DNA of 48,692 bases. It comes from an uncultured Lewinella sp. Its GTDB lineage: Bacteria > Bacteroidota > Bacteroidia > Chitinophagales > Saprospiraceae. Shown piece after piece: positions 24,109-33,190 of this stretch. The stretch spans positions 1-48,692 of the forward strand of contig CALMYQ010000264.1 in NCBI GenBank assembly GCA_937873655.1, written 5' to 3'. The notes under the pieces were generated by a model. It saw only the letters and a list, made by a program, of their open reading frames with translations. It ran no database searches and had not been told where the DNA came from. The position numbers and the translations under genes are program-made. Numbering within the stretch: the stretch's first letter is position 1; every line of letters starts with the position of its first letter.

Positions 24109-25572
24109 ATGAAAAAGCTGAATATGATCCTCATAATTGCGGCCACGGCCTGGTTAATGTTTCCCGCTTTTGCCAGGGCCGGCGATTGCGAAAAGCTGGG
24201 AAGAGAGACGGATAAATTAAAAAAAGAAGTCGAAAAACTGGCGGATGAAGCTGATAATCTGAAACGTGACGCCGATAACGCCGCAACCGACCTCTCCACC
24301 ACGGAAAGCAACCTGTCCGATTACCTCAACGATCCGACCGCGCACGGCCCGGCCGACCAGGTCAGGCGCAGGACCAGGGAATTGCAGGATGCATTGAAAC
24401 GAGCGCAGGACAAGCTCCGCAAAAAACAAAGCGAGTACTTCGACAAACTGGGCGAATTGAAAAAGAAGCAGCAGGAACTGCTGGACAAACTGGCGGAACG
24501 CAAAAAGAAATGCGGGGAAGAAGGCAAGGATGACGTTGTCCCGGGGATCGAACAGGACCTCCGGGAAAACAAGGACAAGCCCGGCGAAACCCAGGAAAAG
24601 ATGGATGAAATGACCGATGCCGAAACCGGCCGGTACGACGAACAATTGAAGAAAAAAGAAGGCGAGTCGGACCAGGATTATCAGCGCCGCCTGACCAAAC
24701 TGTACGAAGACCTGTTGAAGAAGAAGATGGGCAAGCAGGAAAAATACTGGGAGGATGACTTCTGGCAAAAGGTGCTCGAAAGGATCATCGAAAAGATCCG
24801 GCAGAAACTGAGGGAAAGCGAGGAAAGAACGGACAGCGATTCGCAGGGCGCTTTGCCGCAAGACCGCAACCGGGAGCAGAGATCCATTTTCAACGGGTAC
24901 AGGGTCTCGGGCGGCTTCGTGGCCGGTTATCCGGCGCCTTATCAATTACCGGACGATTTTACCCGTTCGATGATGGAAAACCTCGGACAATCCGTTTATG
25001 AAAACCCGGAAACCTGGGGGAAACTGTCCGAAAGCCTGGGCGGTGAATTCTTCTTCGGCCATTTCAGCGGACCCGGCGAATTCACGAACAGGCAGGCGCA
25101 TTCGGGGTTCATGTACGGCATGCAGGGCGGCGTCAACCTCACGGGCCGCCTCGACCTCATTGGCCGGGCGAGCAGGTGGCGGCAGTACCGTTCCGCGGAA
25201 TTTCCGGTACAGGTCATCGATTCCGAAAAAGGGGGGGCACGGTCCATAACCGGAAAATTGGCGCAAAACAACCGCATTTTCAGCCTGGAAGCTCTTCTTC
25301 GGTACCGTTTCAGCCCAAGCAGACTGCAACCGTTCATCGGCGCGGGAGTTGGTTTCTGCCGGGCAAACCACGGCCCGATGACCGCTGAAATAGCCGGTAC
25401 AAACTGGCAGGTCGGGGAGGACGGCAACTATTCCGGAACGGCGATGATTGGGCAAGCAGGCGCGCGGTGGCTGCTCAACGCTCATGTGGCGCTCAGCGGA
25501 GAATTGAACGCGCGGATGTACCGGGGCGACGCCCGTTTTGGCGGGTTAGCCGGGATGCATTTTATTTTTTAG
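24109..25572 (+). CDS. Periplasmic coiled-coil / outer-membrane beta-barrel protein
   Basis: This 487-residue protein has a signal peptide (MKKLNMILIIAATAWLMFPAFARA). Residues of about 27-245 are almost pure coiled coil, rich in Lys, Glu, Asp and Leu (ETDKLKKEVEKLADEADNLK, KKKQQELLDKLAERKKK). Residues of about 330-487 have the alternating pattern and the closing GLAGMHFIF terminal aromatic of an outer-membrane beta-barrel (for example GVNLTGRLDLIGRASRW and LQPFIGAGVGFCRANHG). The layout suggests a barrel anchored in the outer membrane with a long helical stalk reaching into the periplasm, perhaps towards peptidoglycan. I know of no characterised protein with this exact architecture. It is monocistronic. 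Confidence 0.8.
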   Translation: MKKLNMILIIAATAWLMFPAFARAGDCEKLGRETDKLKKEVEKLADEADNLKRDADNAATDLSTTESNLSDYLNDPTAHGPADQVRRRTRELQDALKRAQDKLRKKQSEYFDKLGELKKKQQELLDKLAERKKKCGEEGKDDVVPGIEQDLRENKDKPGETQEKMDEMTDAETGRYDEQLKKKEGESDQDYQRRLTKLYEDLLKKKMGKQEKYWEDDFWQKVLERIIEKIRQKLRESEERTDSDSQGALPQDRNREQRSIFNGYRVSGGFVAGYPAPYQLPDDFTRSMMENLGQSVYENPETWGKLSESLGGEFFFGHFSGPGEFTNRQAHSGFMYGMQGGVNLTGRLDLIGRASRWRQYRSAEFPVQVIDSEKGGARSITGKLAQNNRIFSLEALLRYRFSPSRLQPFIGAGVGFCRANHGPMTAEIAGTNWQVGEDGNYSGTAMIGQAGARWLLNAHVALSGELNARMYRGDARFGGLAGMHFIF

Positions 25573-25666
25573 TCAAATGCCTTCCCTCCTGATTGAGCTG
25601 ACCAGTACAGCGGTCTGATAGGATCGCTACATCTGTAGCACCCCCGGCAACGACGTAAGCCACCGG

Positions 25667-25797
25667 CCTGTAGGACCGGAATATGAAGATCGGCAATGCC
25701 GGTTGAAATCCATGCCCTGCATATTTGAAAGAGGCGAGTCTGGATCGACCGAAATAGATATTGCCGGTCCAAAGGAGTCATATTCCGGCCCTACAGG
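25667..25797. repeat. 131-bp imperfect palindromic element
   Basis: CCTGTAGGACCGGAATATGA at 25667-25686 is matched 19 of 20 by the complement of 25778-25797. The inner arms also pair (CGGCAATGCCGG with ATTGCCGG-type sequence), centred at about 25732. It lies in the 401-bp gene-free gap 25573-25973, whose remainder holds a GCGAGGCGCAGCCTC palindrome near 25830 and heptamers at the end. Confidence 0.8.
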
Positions 25798-25936
25798 TTC
25801 ATTTCGCAAGTCGGAGACTTTGCGGTATTCGCAGCGAGGCGCAGCCTCTGGCGGGCGGAAAATTCCATATTGGCTTAATATTGGAATGGCCTTAGCCGCC
25901 GGGAAGTAAGTTTTTCTTATGCGAAAACGCCATTAC

Positions 25937-25979
25937 AACTTACGACTTGCGACTTACAACTAATGACTTACAACTAATT
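25937..25979. repeat. Heptanucleotide array (ACTTACA/ACTTACG family)
   Basis: About six 7-mers (ACAACTTACGACTTGCGACTTACAAC..., partly degenerate) close the gap and run into the 3' end of the next minus-strand gene, whose TAG stop is part of the repeat. It is the same family as 1-78 and 33345-33506. Confidence 0.85.
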
Positions 25980-26378
25980 ACTTTTTGCCTTTTCCAGTTT
26001 CCGGTCCGCCTTTTCGGCCTTAGCGTCGGCTTTTTCGGCTTTTTTCCGGGCTTTCAGGGCATCGGCGCGGGCTTTGGCGGCTTTTTCCTTGGCTTCGGCC
26101 GCTTTTCTTTCCTTTTTCGCCATTTTGACCTCTGATTTCGCTTCCTTATGTTTGGTTTTCAGGTCGCGATCGTCATCTTCTTCCTGGTATCTGGCGCTTT
26201 TTTCCTTTTTGTTTTCGGCGGAGGCTTCCTCCTTGTTTTCCTTCTTTTTGAAAAGGGAAGAGTGGCCCTCCTTATCTTTTTGTTCTTTTTTATCCGTTTT
26301 GGTGCGGGATTCCTGGCCATATACCTGGCCTGAAAATGCGACTAATGCAAAAATGATCAACAAAGCTGAGATACGCAT
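25974..26378 (-). CDS. Secreted, highly charged coiled-coil protein
   Basis: This protein of about 134 residues has a signal peptide (MRISALLIIFALVAFSGQVYGQ). The mature chain is nearly all Lys, Glu, Ala and Asp in heptad-like order (KKERKAAEAKEKAAKARADA, KAEKADAKAEKADRKLEKA), so a long helix or coiled coil is expected. No named family is recognised. The ATG at 26378 starts the signal peptide exactly; the frame is open to 26495, inside the end of moeA. It lies 44 bp downstream of moeA on the same strand. The stop codon comes from the adjacent heptamer repeat. Confidence 0.75.
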   Translation of the reverse strand: MRISALLIIFALVAFSGQVYGQESRTKTDKKEQKDKEGHSSLFKKKENKEEASAENKKEKSARYQEEDDDRDLKTKHKEAKSEVKMAKKERKAAEAKEKAAKARADALKARKKAEKADAKAEKADRKLEKAKSN

Positions 26379-26422
26379 GGTCTTGATTTTTTTGATAAGA
26401 GCAAAACGCATAAAAGCCCGAT

Positions 26423-27619
26423 TTATTGAAAAGAGATATATGGGAATGCCGCACCTTTTTTGAAATCTGTCCGGTCGGGCGGCAGGACGAGGCACCCGGT
26501 AGCGTCGGTCAGGCCGGCCAGATCACCCGAGCCGCCGCCTGGGAAAGGCATGGCGATGAGTTGCCCCTCCGGATCGGTTTGCGCATTCACCAGCAAAAAA
26601 TAGGTGAGTTCGGGCGAGAAACGGAAATCCGCCCCCAGGACCGCGTATTGAGGTTTCGGCGTCAGGCCCAGCGAAGCATGCCACCAGGCTTTGAAATAGA
26701 CCTGGGTGGAGATGAAGGACGAAACCGGATTGCCCGGTAGGGCGAAAACCACGGCGCCACCCGGTTTGCGGCCGAACCACAGGGGTTTGCCCGGTCGCTG
26801 GGTGACCTTATGGAACAGGTTTTCAACGCCGAGCTCGGTCAGTACTGACGGCACATAATCGTATTTGCCCGCCGAAACGCCACCGCTGAGGATGACGGCC
26901 GTTTGGGTATCCAGATAACCGGCCAATTTTTCGCGGATCACGCCGGGATCGTCCCGTAAATGGTCGGTAGCGGCGGGCAGGCCCCAATCGCGCAGGACGG
27001 CCTGCAAGGTATGGCTGTTGGACCGGCGGATCTGGTGCGGAAGCGGCGTTTCCTCCACTTTTACCAGTTCGTCTCCGGTAGACAGAATGACAACCCTGGG
27101 GTGGTTGGCCACGGAAAGTGTGGGTTTACCGACGGTTGCGGCAACCCCGATCTCGGCTGCGCGGATGAACCTGCCTGCCGGCACAATGACCTCACCCCGG
27201 CGCCTGTCAGAACCTTGCACATGAATATTCAACCCTCTTTTGATCTCGATATTCTCCGGTAATACGGCAAATTCACCTTCCATTTCCACATCTTCATACC
27301 GGATGACCGTATCCGCATGGTCGGGCAGCACGGCGCCGGTCATGATCTCCAGGCAGACCTGCGGGTCGTTGAGGGACATTTGCGGCGCCCCGGCAGCGGC
27401 AATGCCTTTGACCTGAAATCGCCGGCGGCCTGCGGCAAAGGCTTCATGCCGGATCGCGATGCCGTCCATGGTCACGCGATCGAACGGCGGGAAATCGCGG
27501 TCGGCCGTTAAAGGTTCCCGGAGCGTCCGTTGAAGGCAATCGGTCAGGGCCACTTGCTCGGCGCCAAAGTCGACGGCCTGACTGCGTACGATCCGGAGCG
27601 CTTCATCTACTGTAATCAT
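26423..27619 (-). CDS. moeA: Molybdopterin molybdenumtransferase MoeA
   Basis: This 398-residue cytoplasmic enzyme inserts molybdate into adenylylated molybdopterin. The N-terminal MITVDEALRIVRSQ and PPFDRVTMDGIAIR are MoeA domain I/II marks. The MoCF-binding domain shows VVILSTGDELVKVEE, the IRRSNSHTLQA loop, AVILSGGVSAGKYDYVP and VFALPGNPVSSFIS. The length is typical. It lies 20 kb from the fdhD-moaA operon in this window, so cofactor genes are split. The gene faces away from the peroxiredoxin lipoprotein gene across a 165-bp promoter region. Confidence 0.95.
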   Translation of the reverse strand: MITVDEALRIVRSQAVDFGAEQVALTDCLQRTLREPLTADRDFPPFDRVTMDGIAIRHEAFAAGRRRFQVKGIAAAGAPQMSLNDPQVCLEIMTGAVLPDHADTVIRYEDVEMEGEFAVLPENIEIKRGLNIHVQGSDRRRGEVIVPAGRFIRAAEIGVAATVGKPTLSVANHPRVVILSTGDELVKVEETPLPHQIRRSNSHTLQAVLRDWGLPAATDHLRDDPGVIREKLAGYLDTQTAVILSGGVSAGKYDYVPSVLTELGVENLFHKVTQRPGKPLWFGRKPGGAVVFALPGNPVSSFISTQVYFKAWWHASLGLTPKPQYAVLGADFRFSPELTYFLLVNAQTDPEGQLIAMPFPGGGSGDLAGLTDATGCLVLPPDRTDFKKGAAFPYISFQ

Positions 27620-27730
27620 CTGTTGTGCATTCTCCCTGCATAAAAAGCAGGATTATACCGGTTAAAAGGACAAATTTCGTCAGAACTTTATAAACGGGAT
27701 CGGATTTGAGCTTTCATTCTACCCAAAAAC

Positions 27731-27761
27731 TTGGCAGGCCCGGCAAATTGCCCTATTTTTC
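27731..27761 (+). promoter_or_regulatory. Possible promoter (-33 TTGG, -7 TATTTTTC)
   Basis: TTGGC at 27731 and TATTTTTC at 27754-27761 are about 19 bp apart, close to the Bacteroidota -33/-7 arrangement, and the box is 23 bp before the ATG at 27785. Confidence 0.4.
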
Positions 27762-27784
27762 CTTTTCGAAAAAACCAACACGAC

Positions 27785-28987
27785 ATGTACATCCGATTTA
27801 CAAAGATCCAAAGTCTGTTTTTAATTGCGGGCCTGCTGCTGGCGGGCTGCAAGCCGGCCGGCGCGCCGGACCAGGGAGCCGAAGACGCCGAAGCCGCCGT
27901 ATTTGCAGCCGACCCGCAACCCGTACCCGAGCAACCGGTCGAAACCCTGCCGATCGGCTCGCAGGCGCCTGATTTCAACCTGCCTGCCACCGACGGCAAG
28001 TTTTACACCCTCGGGGATTTTGCCGAGGCCCAGGTGCTGGTCATCGTGTTCACCTGCAACCATTGCCCCACGGCCCAGGCCTACGAGGACAGGATGAAGG
28101 CGATCGCAGCCGAATACAAGCGCAAAGGCGTGGAGCTGATCGCCATTTCCCCCAACAGCCCCCTGGGTTTGCTTTATGAAGAACTGGGCTATACCGACCT
28201 CGGCGACGATTTCGAGGATATGAAGATAAGAGCCGAACACAAACAATACAATTTCCCTTACCTGTACGACGGCGATACTGAATCCGCCTCCCTGCAATAC
28301 GGGCCGGTCGCCACGCCCCACGCCTTCGTTTTTGACAAAGACCGCAAACTGCGCTATACCGGCCGCATCGACAAGGTGGAAAAACCCGGCGGCGCCAACG
28401 GAGAAGACCTCAGAAATGCCATTGACGCGGTACTGGCCGGCAAAGAAATCGCGGAACCGGCCACAAAAACCTTCGGCTGCTCCACCAAATGGGCCTGGAA
28501 AACCGAATACAAGGTAAAAATGGAAAAGGAATGGGAAGAAAAGCCGGTAGAAGTGGCTAAGCTCGACCTCAAAGGCATCCAGGACCTGATGAAGAACGAA
28601 GGTTCGGACAAATTGCGCCTCGTCAACGTCTGGGCAACCTGGTGCGGCCCCTGCATCCTGGAATATCCCGAATTCATCGTCCTGCAGCGGATGTACGGCG
28701 CCCGCAGCTTCGAATTCGTTTCGCTCTCGGCCGACAAGCCCCAGGAAGAGGAAAAAGTGCTGGCTTTCCTGCGTGGGAAATATTCGGCGGCGCCCAATTA
28801 CCTGTACAATGAAGAAGACAAATACGCCCTGATCGATGCCGTCGATAAAAACTGGAACGGCGCGCTGCCCTACACGGCATTGATCGAACCCGGCGGGAAA
28901 ATAGTCTGGAGCCATCAGGGGTCAGTGGATTTTCTGGCGCTCAAACGGGCTATTGTGGAGCATCCTATGATGGGGAGGTATTATTGA
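27785..28987 (+). CDS. Lipoprotein with tandem peroxiredoxin-like and TlpA-like thioredoxin domains
   Basis: This 400-residue lipoprotein has a signal with lipobox (FLIAGLLLAGC). Domain 1 (about 60-215) is a PRX_like redoxin (GSQAPDFNLPATDGKFYTL) with a CNHC active site at Cys91/Cys94. A further Cys lies in FGCSTKWAW. Domain 2 (about 255-400) is TlpA-like, with WATWCGPC (Cys287/Cys290), PYTALIEPGGKIVW carrying the cis-Pro region, and typical spacing. Two redox centres on one chain suggest thiol-disulfide relay or peroxide handling in the periplasm. The N-domain family also occurs alone, and the fusion is less usual. The ATG at 27785 starts the lipoprotein signal exactly. Confidence 0.88.
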   Translation: MYIRFTKIQSLFLIAGLLLAGCKPAGAPDQGAEDAEAAVFAADPQPVPEQPVETLPIGSQAPDFNLPATDGKFYTLGDFAEAQVLVIVFTCNHCPTAQAYEDRMKAIAAEYKRKGVELIAISPNSPLGLLYEELGYTDLGDDFEDMKIRAEHKQYNFPYLYDGDTESASLQYGPVATPHAFVFDKDRKLRYTGRIDKVEKPGGANGEDLRNAIDAVLAGKEIAEPATKTFGCSTKWAWKTEYKVKMEKEWEEKPVEVAKLDLKGIQDLMKNEGSDKLRLVNVWATWCGPCILEYPEFIVLQRMYGARSFEFVSLSADKPQEEEKVLAFLRGKYSAAPNYLYNEEDKYALIDAVDKNWNGALPYTALIEPGGKIVWSHQGSVDFLALKRAIVEHPMMGRYY

Positions 28988-29181
28988 TTGTTGTTGATTT
29001 GTTGATTTGCCGCCTTCGCTCTTGCGGAGCTTCGGCCGCCGGAGGTTGATTTGTCGGCCATTTCGGGACCGTTCAGGATTTTGTGTCAAAAGAATTTTCA
29101 GCATGCGCAGCTTGTTGAAAATTAAAACTTTGCGTCTTTACGCCACTAGGGAAGCTGGAAAAACAGAGAAAAAATTGCATC
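28988..29181 (+). promoter_or_regulatory. Upstream region of the first M1 peptidase with an inverted repeat
   Basis: After TTGTTGATTTG-type repeats (about 28985-29060), an inverted repeat AATTTTCA/TGAAAATT (29093-29100 and 29116-29123) lies directly before AAACTTTG, a weak -7-like box. It may be an operator or a chance AT palindrome. No gene is seen. Confidence 0.25.
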
Positions 29182-31551
29182 ATGATCAATAGAATCACCA
29201 CACTCACGACTGCAGCCCTGCTTTTGGGGAGCATTTGCACCTTCGGCCAGAATGCCGACCATGCGAACAAATTCGAACAATTGGGCTCGATGTTGCCCGG
29301 CCCGAACGAATACCGGGGGATGGACGGCGCGCCCGGGCCGGACTATTGGCAGCAGCGGGCCGATTACGACATCGACTGCAGCCTGAACACGGACGAACAG
29401 CGGCTGGACGGCGAAGAGCTGATCACCTACTACAACCAGTCGCCGAATACCCTGCGGTATCTCTGGTTGCAACTGGACGAAAATCAGCACTCCACGAAAA
29501 GCGACAACCAGTATTTCGACCCCAGCGAAATCAAACCCGCGATGAGCGAACTGGAAATGCGCGGACTGGAATCCTGGCGCGAAAAGGAGAAATACGGCGA
29601 CAAGATCGAATCCGTGACGGATGCCAACGGTACGGCGCTGCACTACACCGTCAACCAGACCATGATGCGCGTGGATCTCCCGGAACCGCTCAAACCGGGG
29701 ATGAGTTTTTCCTTCCGCGTGAAGTGGCATTACTACATGGTCAACCGGGTGGATATCGGACAGGTACCAACCGGCAGCGCCACCAATCTGGCACGCGGCG
29801 GCTACGAATATTTCCCCGAGGACGGCAACTACCTGTACACCGTCACCCAATGGTATCCGCGGCTCTGCGTGTACAGCGATTTTGAGGGCTGGCAGAACAA
29901 GCAGTTTACCGGCCGCGGAGAATTCGCGCTGACCTTCGGCAATTTCCTGGTGAAAATGACCCTGCCTTCGGATCATGTCGTCGGTTCGACGGGAGAATGC
30001 CTCAATTACGCCACGCTGCTGACCCCGGCGCAGTTGCAACGCTGGCAACAAGCCCGCAACGCTTCGGAGCCCGTCGAGATCGTGACCCTGGATGAGGCGA
30101 AACAAACCGAGAAAAAGCCGAAAACCAAAGAAACCAAAACCTGGATCTACAAGGCCGAAAACGTACGGGATTTTGCCTGGACGGCCAGCCGGAAATTCAT
30201 CTGGGACGCTATGCCGCACATCACCTCCGAAGGCAAAAAAGTGATGTGCATGAGCTATTACGGCAAGGAAGCCTACCCGATCTACCGGAAATATTCCACC
30301 AAAACGGTGGCGCATACGCTGAAAAGTTATTCCAAATTCACCATCCCGTTCCCGTACCCTTCGGCGATCTCTGTGGAAGCGGCCAACGGCATGGAATATC
30401 CGATGATCTGCTTTAACCCGGGCCGGGCGGAAAAAGACGGCACCTATTCGGAAGGAGCCAAGAATTCGGCCATATCGGTCATCACCCACGAGGTCGGCCA
30501 CAACTATTTCCCCATGGTCATCAACAGCGACGAACGCCAGTGGAGCTGGTTTGACGAAGGGCTCAACAGCTTTGTCCAATTCCTGGCCGAAAGCGATTTT
30601 GACAACAACTACCAGTCGTGGTTCGGGCCGGCCGTTTCCATCGTGGATTATATGAAATTGCCGAAAGACCAGTTGGAGCCCATCATGACCAACAGCGACA
30701 ACATCAAGGACTTTTTCGCCAACGCGTACCGCAAACCGGCTACCGCGCTGAATATCCTCCGCGAGACGGTGATGGGGCGCGAACTGTTCGACTTCGCCTT
30801 CCAGGAATACTGCCGCCGATGGGCATTCAAACACCCCACGCCCGCCGACTTTTTCCGGACCATGGAAGACGCCAGCGGTGTCGACCTCGACTGGTTCTGG
30901 CGCGGCTGGTTTTACGGAACCGACGCCGTTGACATTTCCCTCGACAGCATCAAGTGGTTTAAGGTCGACCTGGAGAATGACCCGAAGAAGCAGGATGTTA
31001 CCCAAACCCACAAGGTCGAAAAGCCCTTTGACGATATTTCCAGGATCAGAAACCGCGAGGAAGGCATGAAATTTGCAGTCGACCAGGACCCGGCGCTCCG
31101 GGACTTCTACAACGACTATAAACCCTGGGAAACCGCCGACTCCGTGCAGACCACCACCTTCCACCTGTACGACCAGACCTACAGCAAAGACGAAAAGAAA
31201 AAGCTGTACGGGGATAACAATTACTACGAACTCTTTTTCAGCAACAAGGGCGGCCTGGTGATGCCCGTTATCCTGGAGTGGACCTTCGAGGACGGTACCA
31301 AAGAGATCCAGCGCATTCCGGCGGAGATCTGGCGGAAAAACGAAAGCCGCTTCAGCAAGGTGTTTGTCAAGGATAAAGAGGTGAAAGCCATCCGTCTGGA
31401 TCCGTACAAAGAAACCGCCGATATTGATGAGAGCAACAACAACTGGCCGGTACGGCAATTGCCGAGCCGGTTCCAGGTGTTCAAGTCGCACAAGCAGGCT
31501 GAACAGCTGAACCCGATGCAGAAGGCGAATAAGGGGGTGATCAAACCTTGA
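29182..31551 (+). CDS. Secreted M1-family metallopeptidase
   Basis: The 789-residue protein starts with a signal peptide (MINRITTLTTAALLLGSICTFGQ). The catalytic zinc site is intact: THEVGHNYFP with His436, Glu437 and His440, and the third ligand Glu459 in SWFDEGLNS, 18 residues on. The upstream exopeptidase loop reads NGMEYPMICF; the classical GxMEN Asn is replaced by Tyr, so aminopeptidase specificity may differ. An N-terminal beta-domain (about 50-290) with DYDIDCSLNTDEQRLDGEE precedes it, and a beta/alpha C-terminal region follows. It is paralogous to the gene at 35586 over the N-domain and catalytic core. Confidence 0.92.
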   Translation: MINRITTLTTAALLLGSICTFGQNADHANKFEQLGSMLPGPNEYRGMDGAPGPDYWQQRADYDIDCSLNTDEQRLDGEELITYYNQSPNTLRYLWLQLDENQHSTKSDNQYFDPSEIKPAMSELEMRGLESWREKEKYGDKIESVTDANGTALHYTVNQTMMRVDLPEPLKPGMSFSFRVKWHYYMVNRVDIGQVPTGSATNLARGGYEYFPEDGNYLYTVTQWYPRLCVYSDFEGWQNKQFTGRGEFALTFGNFLVKMTLPSDHVVGSTGECLNYATLLTPAQLQRWQQARNASEPVEIVTLDEAKQTEKKPKTKETKTWIYKAENVRDFAWTASRKFIWDAMPHITSEGKKVMCMSYYGKEAYPIYRKYSTKTVAHTLKSYSKFTIPFPYPSAISVEAANGMEYPMICFNPGRAEKDGTYSEGAKNSAISVITHEVGHNYFPMVINSDERQWSWFDEGLNSFVQFLAESDFDNNYQSWFGPAVSIVDYMKLPKDQLEPIMTNSDNIKDFFANAYRKPATALNILRETVMGRELFDFAFQEYCRRWAFKHPTPADFFRTMEDASGVDLDWFWRGWFYGTDAVDISLDSIKWFKVDLENDPKKQDVTQTHKVEKPFDDISRIRNREEGMKFAVDQDPALRDFYNDYKPWETADSVQTTTFHLYDQTYSKDEKKKLYGDNNYYELFFSNKGGLVMPVILEWTFEDGTKEIQRIPAEIWRKNESRFSKVFVKDKEVKAIRLDPYKETADIDESNNNWPVRQLPSRFQVFKSHKQAEQLNPMQKANKGVIKP

Positions 31552-31775
31552 TTTGTTGATTTGTTGATGCGTTGATTTGTTTTATAAGCAAATACGGATC
31601 AACTTATCGGCAAGTTGGGACTTTTATGCTTCTTCAGGTTTTGCTGATCCCATGAACCGATTTCAGCATAGTTATGTTACCAATAATGATTCTTTGTTGT
31701 CGAGCGTGGTAACGCTTGCAGAATTCGGGGTTGGCCCTGAAAAAGCGGGCAGACCCGATCAAATAACTGAATACT

Positions 31776-32024
31776 ATGTGGACAGAATCCAACAACCAAC
31801 TCAACGCCGTATTCAAATTCAATAACTTTACAGAAGCGTTCGCCTTTATGACGGAAGTGGCCTTTGCCGCCGAAAAGATGAACCACCACCCCAATTGGAG
31901 CAACGTGTGGAATACCGTGGAAATTCACCTGAATACCCACGACGCCGGCAACGTGGTCACCGAACGGGACCGCAAACTGGCTTCGGCAATTGACAAGATC
32001 TTTTCCCGTTACCAACAGGCATGA
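31776..32024 (+). CDS. 4a-hydroxytetrahydrobiopterin dehydratase (pterin-4-alpha-carbinolamine dehydratase)
   Basis: This 82-residue protein carries the whole PCD signature: AEKMNHHPNWSNVWNTVEIH, then THDAGNVVTERD with the active-site His pair and Asp. The enzyme regenerates the pterin cofactor of aromatic amino acid hydroxylases. It starts at ATG 31776 (MWTESNNQL), slightly shorter than typical 95-110 residue forms at the N-terminus. Its stop overlaps the start of the aminotransferase gene by 4 bp (ATGA), so translation is coupled. The gap before it (31552-31775) has GATTTGTT repeats at 31549-31580 and no gene. Confidence 0.93.
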   Translation: MWTESNNQLNAVFKFNNFTEAFAFMTEVAFAAEKMNHHPNWSNVWNTVEIHLNTHDAGNVVTERDRKLASAIDKIFSRYQQA

Positions 32025-33166
32025 AATTCAATTCCAAGCTACCCAATACCGGCACGACCATTTTCACGGTGATGTCGGCGCTCGCGGCCGAACATGGCGC
32101 CATCAACCTCGCACAGGGTTTTCCGAGTTATTCTTCCTCGCCGAAGTTGATCGAACTGGTCAGCCGGTACATGGAAAAGGGGTATAACCAATACGCCCCC
32201 ATGGCGGGTTTGCCTGCCCTGCGCAAGATCCTGGCCGAAAAATACAACCGCACCCACGGCATATCGCTGGATCCGGACGAGGAGATCACCGTCCTGGCCG
32301 GGGCTACCCAGGGGTTGTTCACCGCCATTTCAACCGTGATCCGTCCGGGCGATGAGGTGATCCTCATTGAACCGGCTTATGACTCCTATCGCCCGTCCGT
32401 AGAGGTGAACGGCGGCGTACCGGTCGTTTATGAGACCCGCCCACCGGATTACCGGGTAAACTGGGCGGATTTCGCCCGGCTCATCACGCCGAAAACCAGG
32501 ATGGTAATCATCAATACGCCCCATAATCCGACGGGAAAAACACTGGATGCGGCAGATATGGAGGCCTTGTCCAATTTGTTGGAAGGGACCGATATCCTGG
32601 TGCTGAGCGACGAAGTGTACGAACACCTCATCTACGACGGCCGGCGGCATACCGGCGTCCTGAGCCATCCCGGGCTGCGCGATCGCAGTTTTGCGGTCTA
32701 TTCGTTCGGCAAGACCTTTCACAATACCGGTTGGAAGATCGGTTATTGCATTGCGCCGCCGCTGCTGACAAAGGAGTTCCGGAAAGTGCACCAGTTCAAT
32801 GTATTCTCCGTGAATACGCCCATGCAGTGGGCCCTGGCCGAGTTTCTGGAGGACCCGGAAGAATACCTCCAATTGCCTGAATTTTACCGCCGCAAACGGG
32901 ATTTTTTCAGCAACGCGATGCAGGAATCCGCCCTGAAGCCGCTGACCTGTGAAGGCACTTATTTTCAGTTGTTCAGCTACGGCCACCTCAGCGACGAACC
33001 CGATACCGAATTCGCCCGGCGGCTGACGATTGAGTACGGCGTGGCGGCCATCCCGGTATCCGTTTTCTACTCCAACAGGTTGGATGAGCGCATCATCCGG
33101 CTATGCTTCGCCAAGGATGAGGAGATCCTGGCGGAAGGGGCCCGGCGATTGGGGCGGTTGGGGTGA
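32021..33166 (+). CDS. Class I/II PLP-dependent aminotransferase (methionine/aromatic type, YbdL-like)
   Basis: This 381-residue fold-type I aminotransferase has the N-terminal INLAQGFPSYSSSPKL, the cofactor-phosphate region LAGATQGLFTAIS, NTPHNPTGKTLD with the PLP-ring Asn, LSDEVYEHLIYDG with Asp and Tyr, the Schiff-base lysine in YSFGKTFHNTGWKIGY, and a C-terminal carboxylate-binding Arg in IIRLCFAK. YbdL-type enzymes prefer methionine, His and Phe, and relatives act on kynurenine. Coupling by a 4-bp overlap to the pterin dehydratase suggests a link to aromatic amino acid breakdown, although no hydroxylase is in the window. Confidence 0.9.
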   Translation: MKFNSKLPNTGTTIFTVMSALAAEHGAINLAQGFPSYSSSPKLIELVSRYMEKGYNQYAPMAGLPALRKILAEKYNRTHGISLDPDEEITVLAGATQGLFTAISTVIRPGDEVILIEPAYDSYRPSVEVNGGVPVVYETRPPDYRVNWADFARLITPKTRMVIINTPHNPTGKTLDAADMEALSNLLEGTDILVLSDEVYEHLIYDGRRHTGVLSHPGLRDRSFAVYSFGKTFHNTGWKIGYCIAPPLLTKEFRKVHQFNVFSVNTPMQWALAEFLEDPEEYLQLPEFYRRKRDFFSNAMQESALKPLTCEGTYFQLFSYGHLSDEPDTEFARRLTIEYGVAAIPVSVFYSNRLDERIIRLCFAKDEEILAEGARRLGRLG

Positions 33167-33190
33167 GGTTGTGGCGGGGGGTACAGGGGG

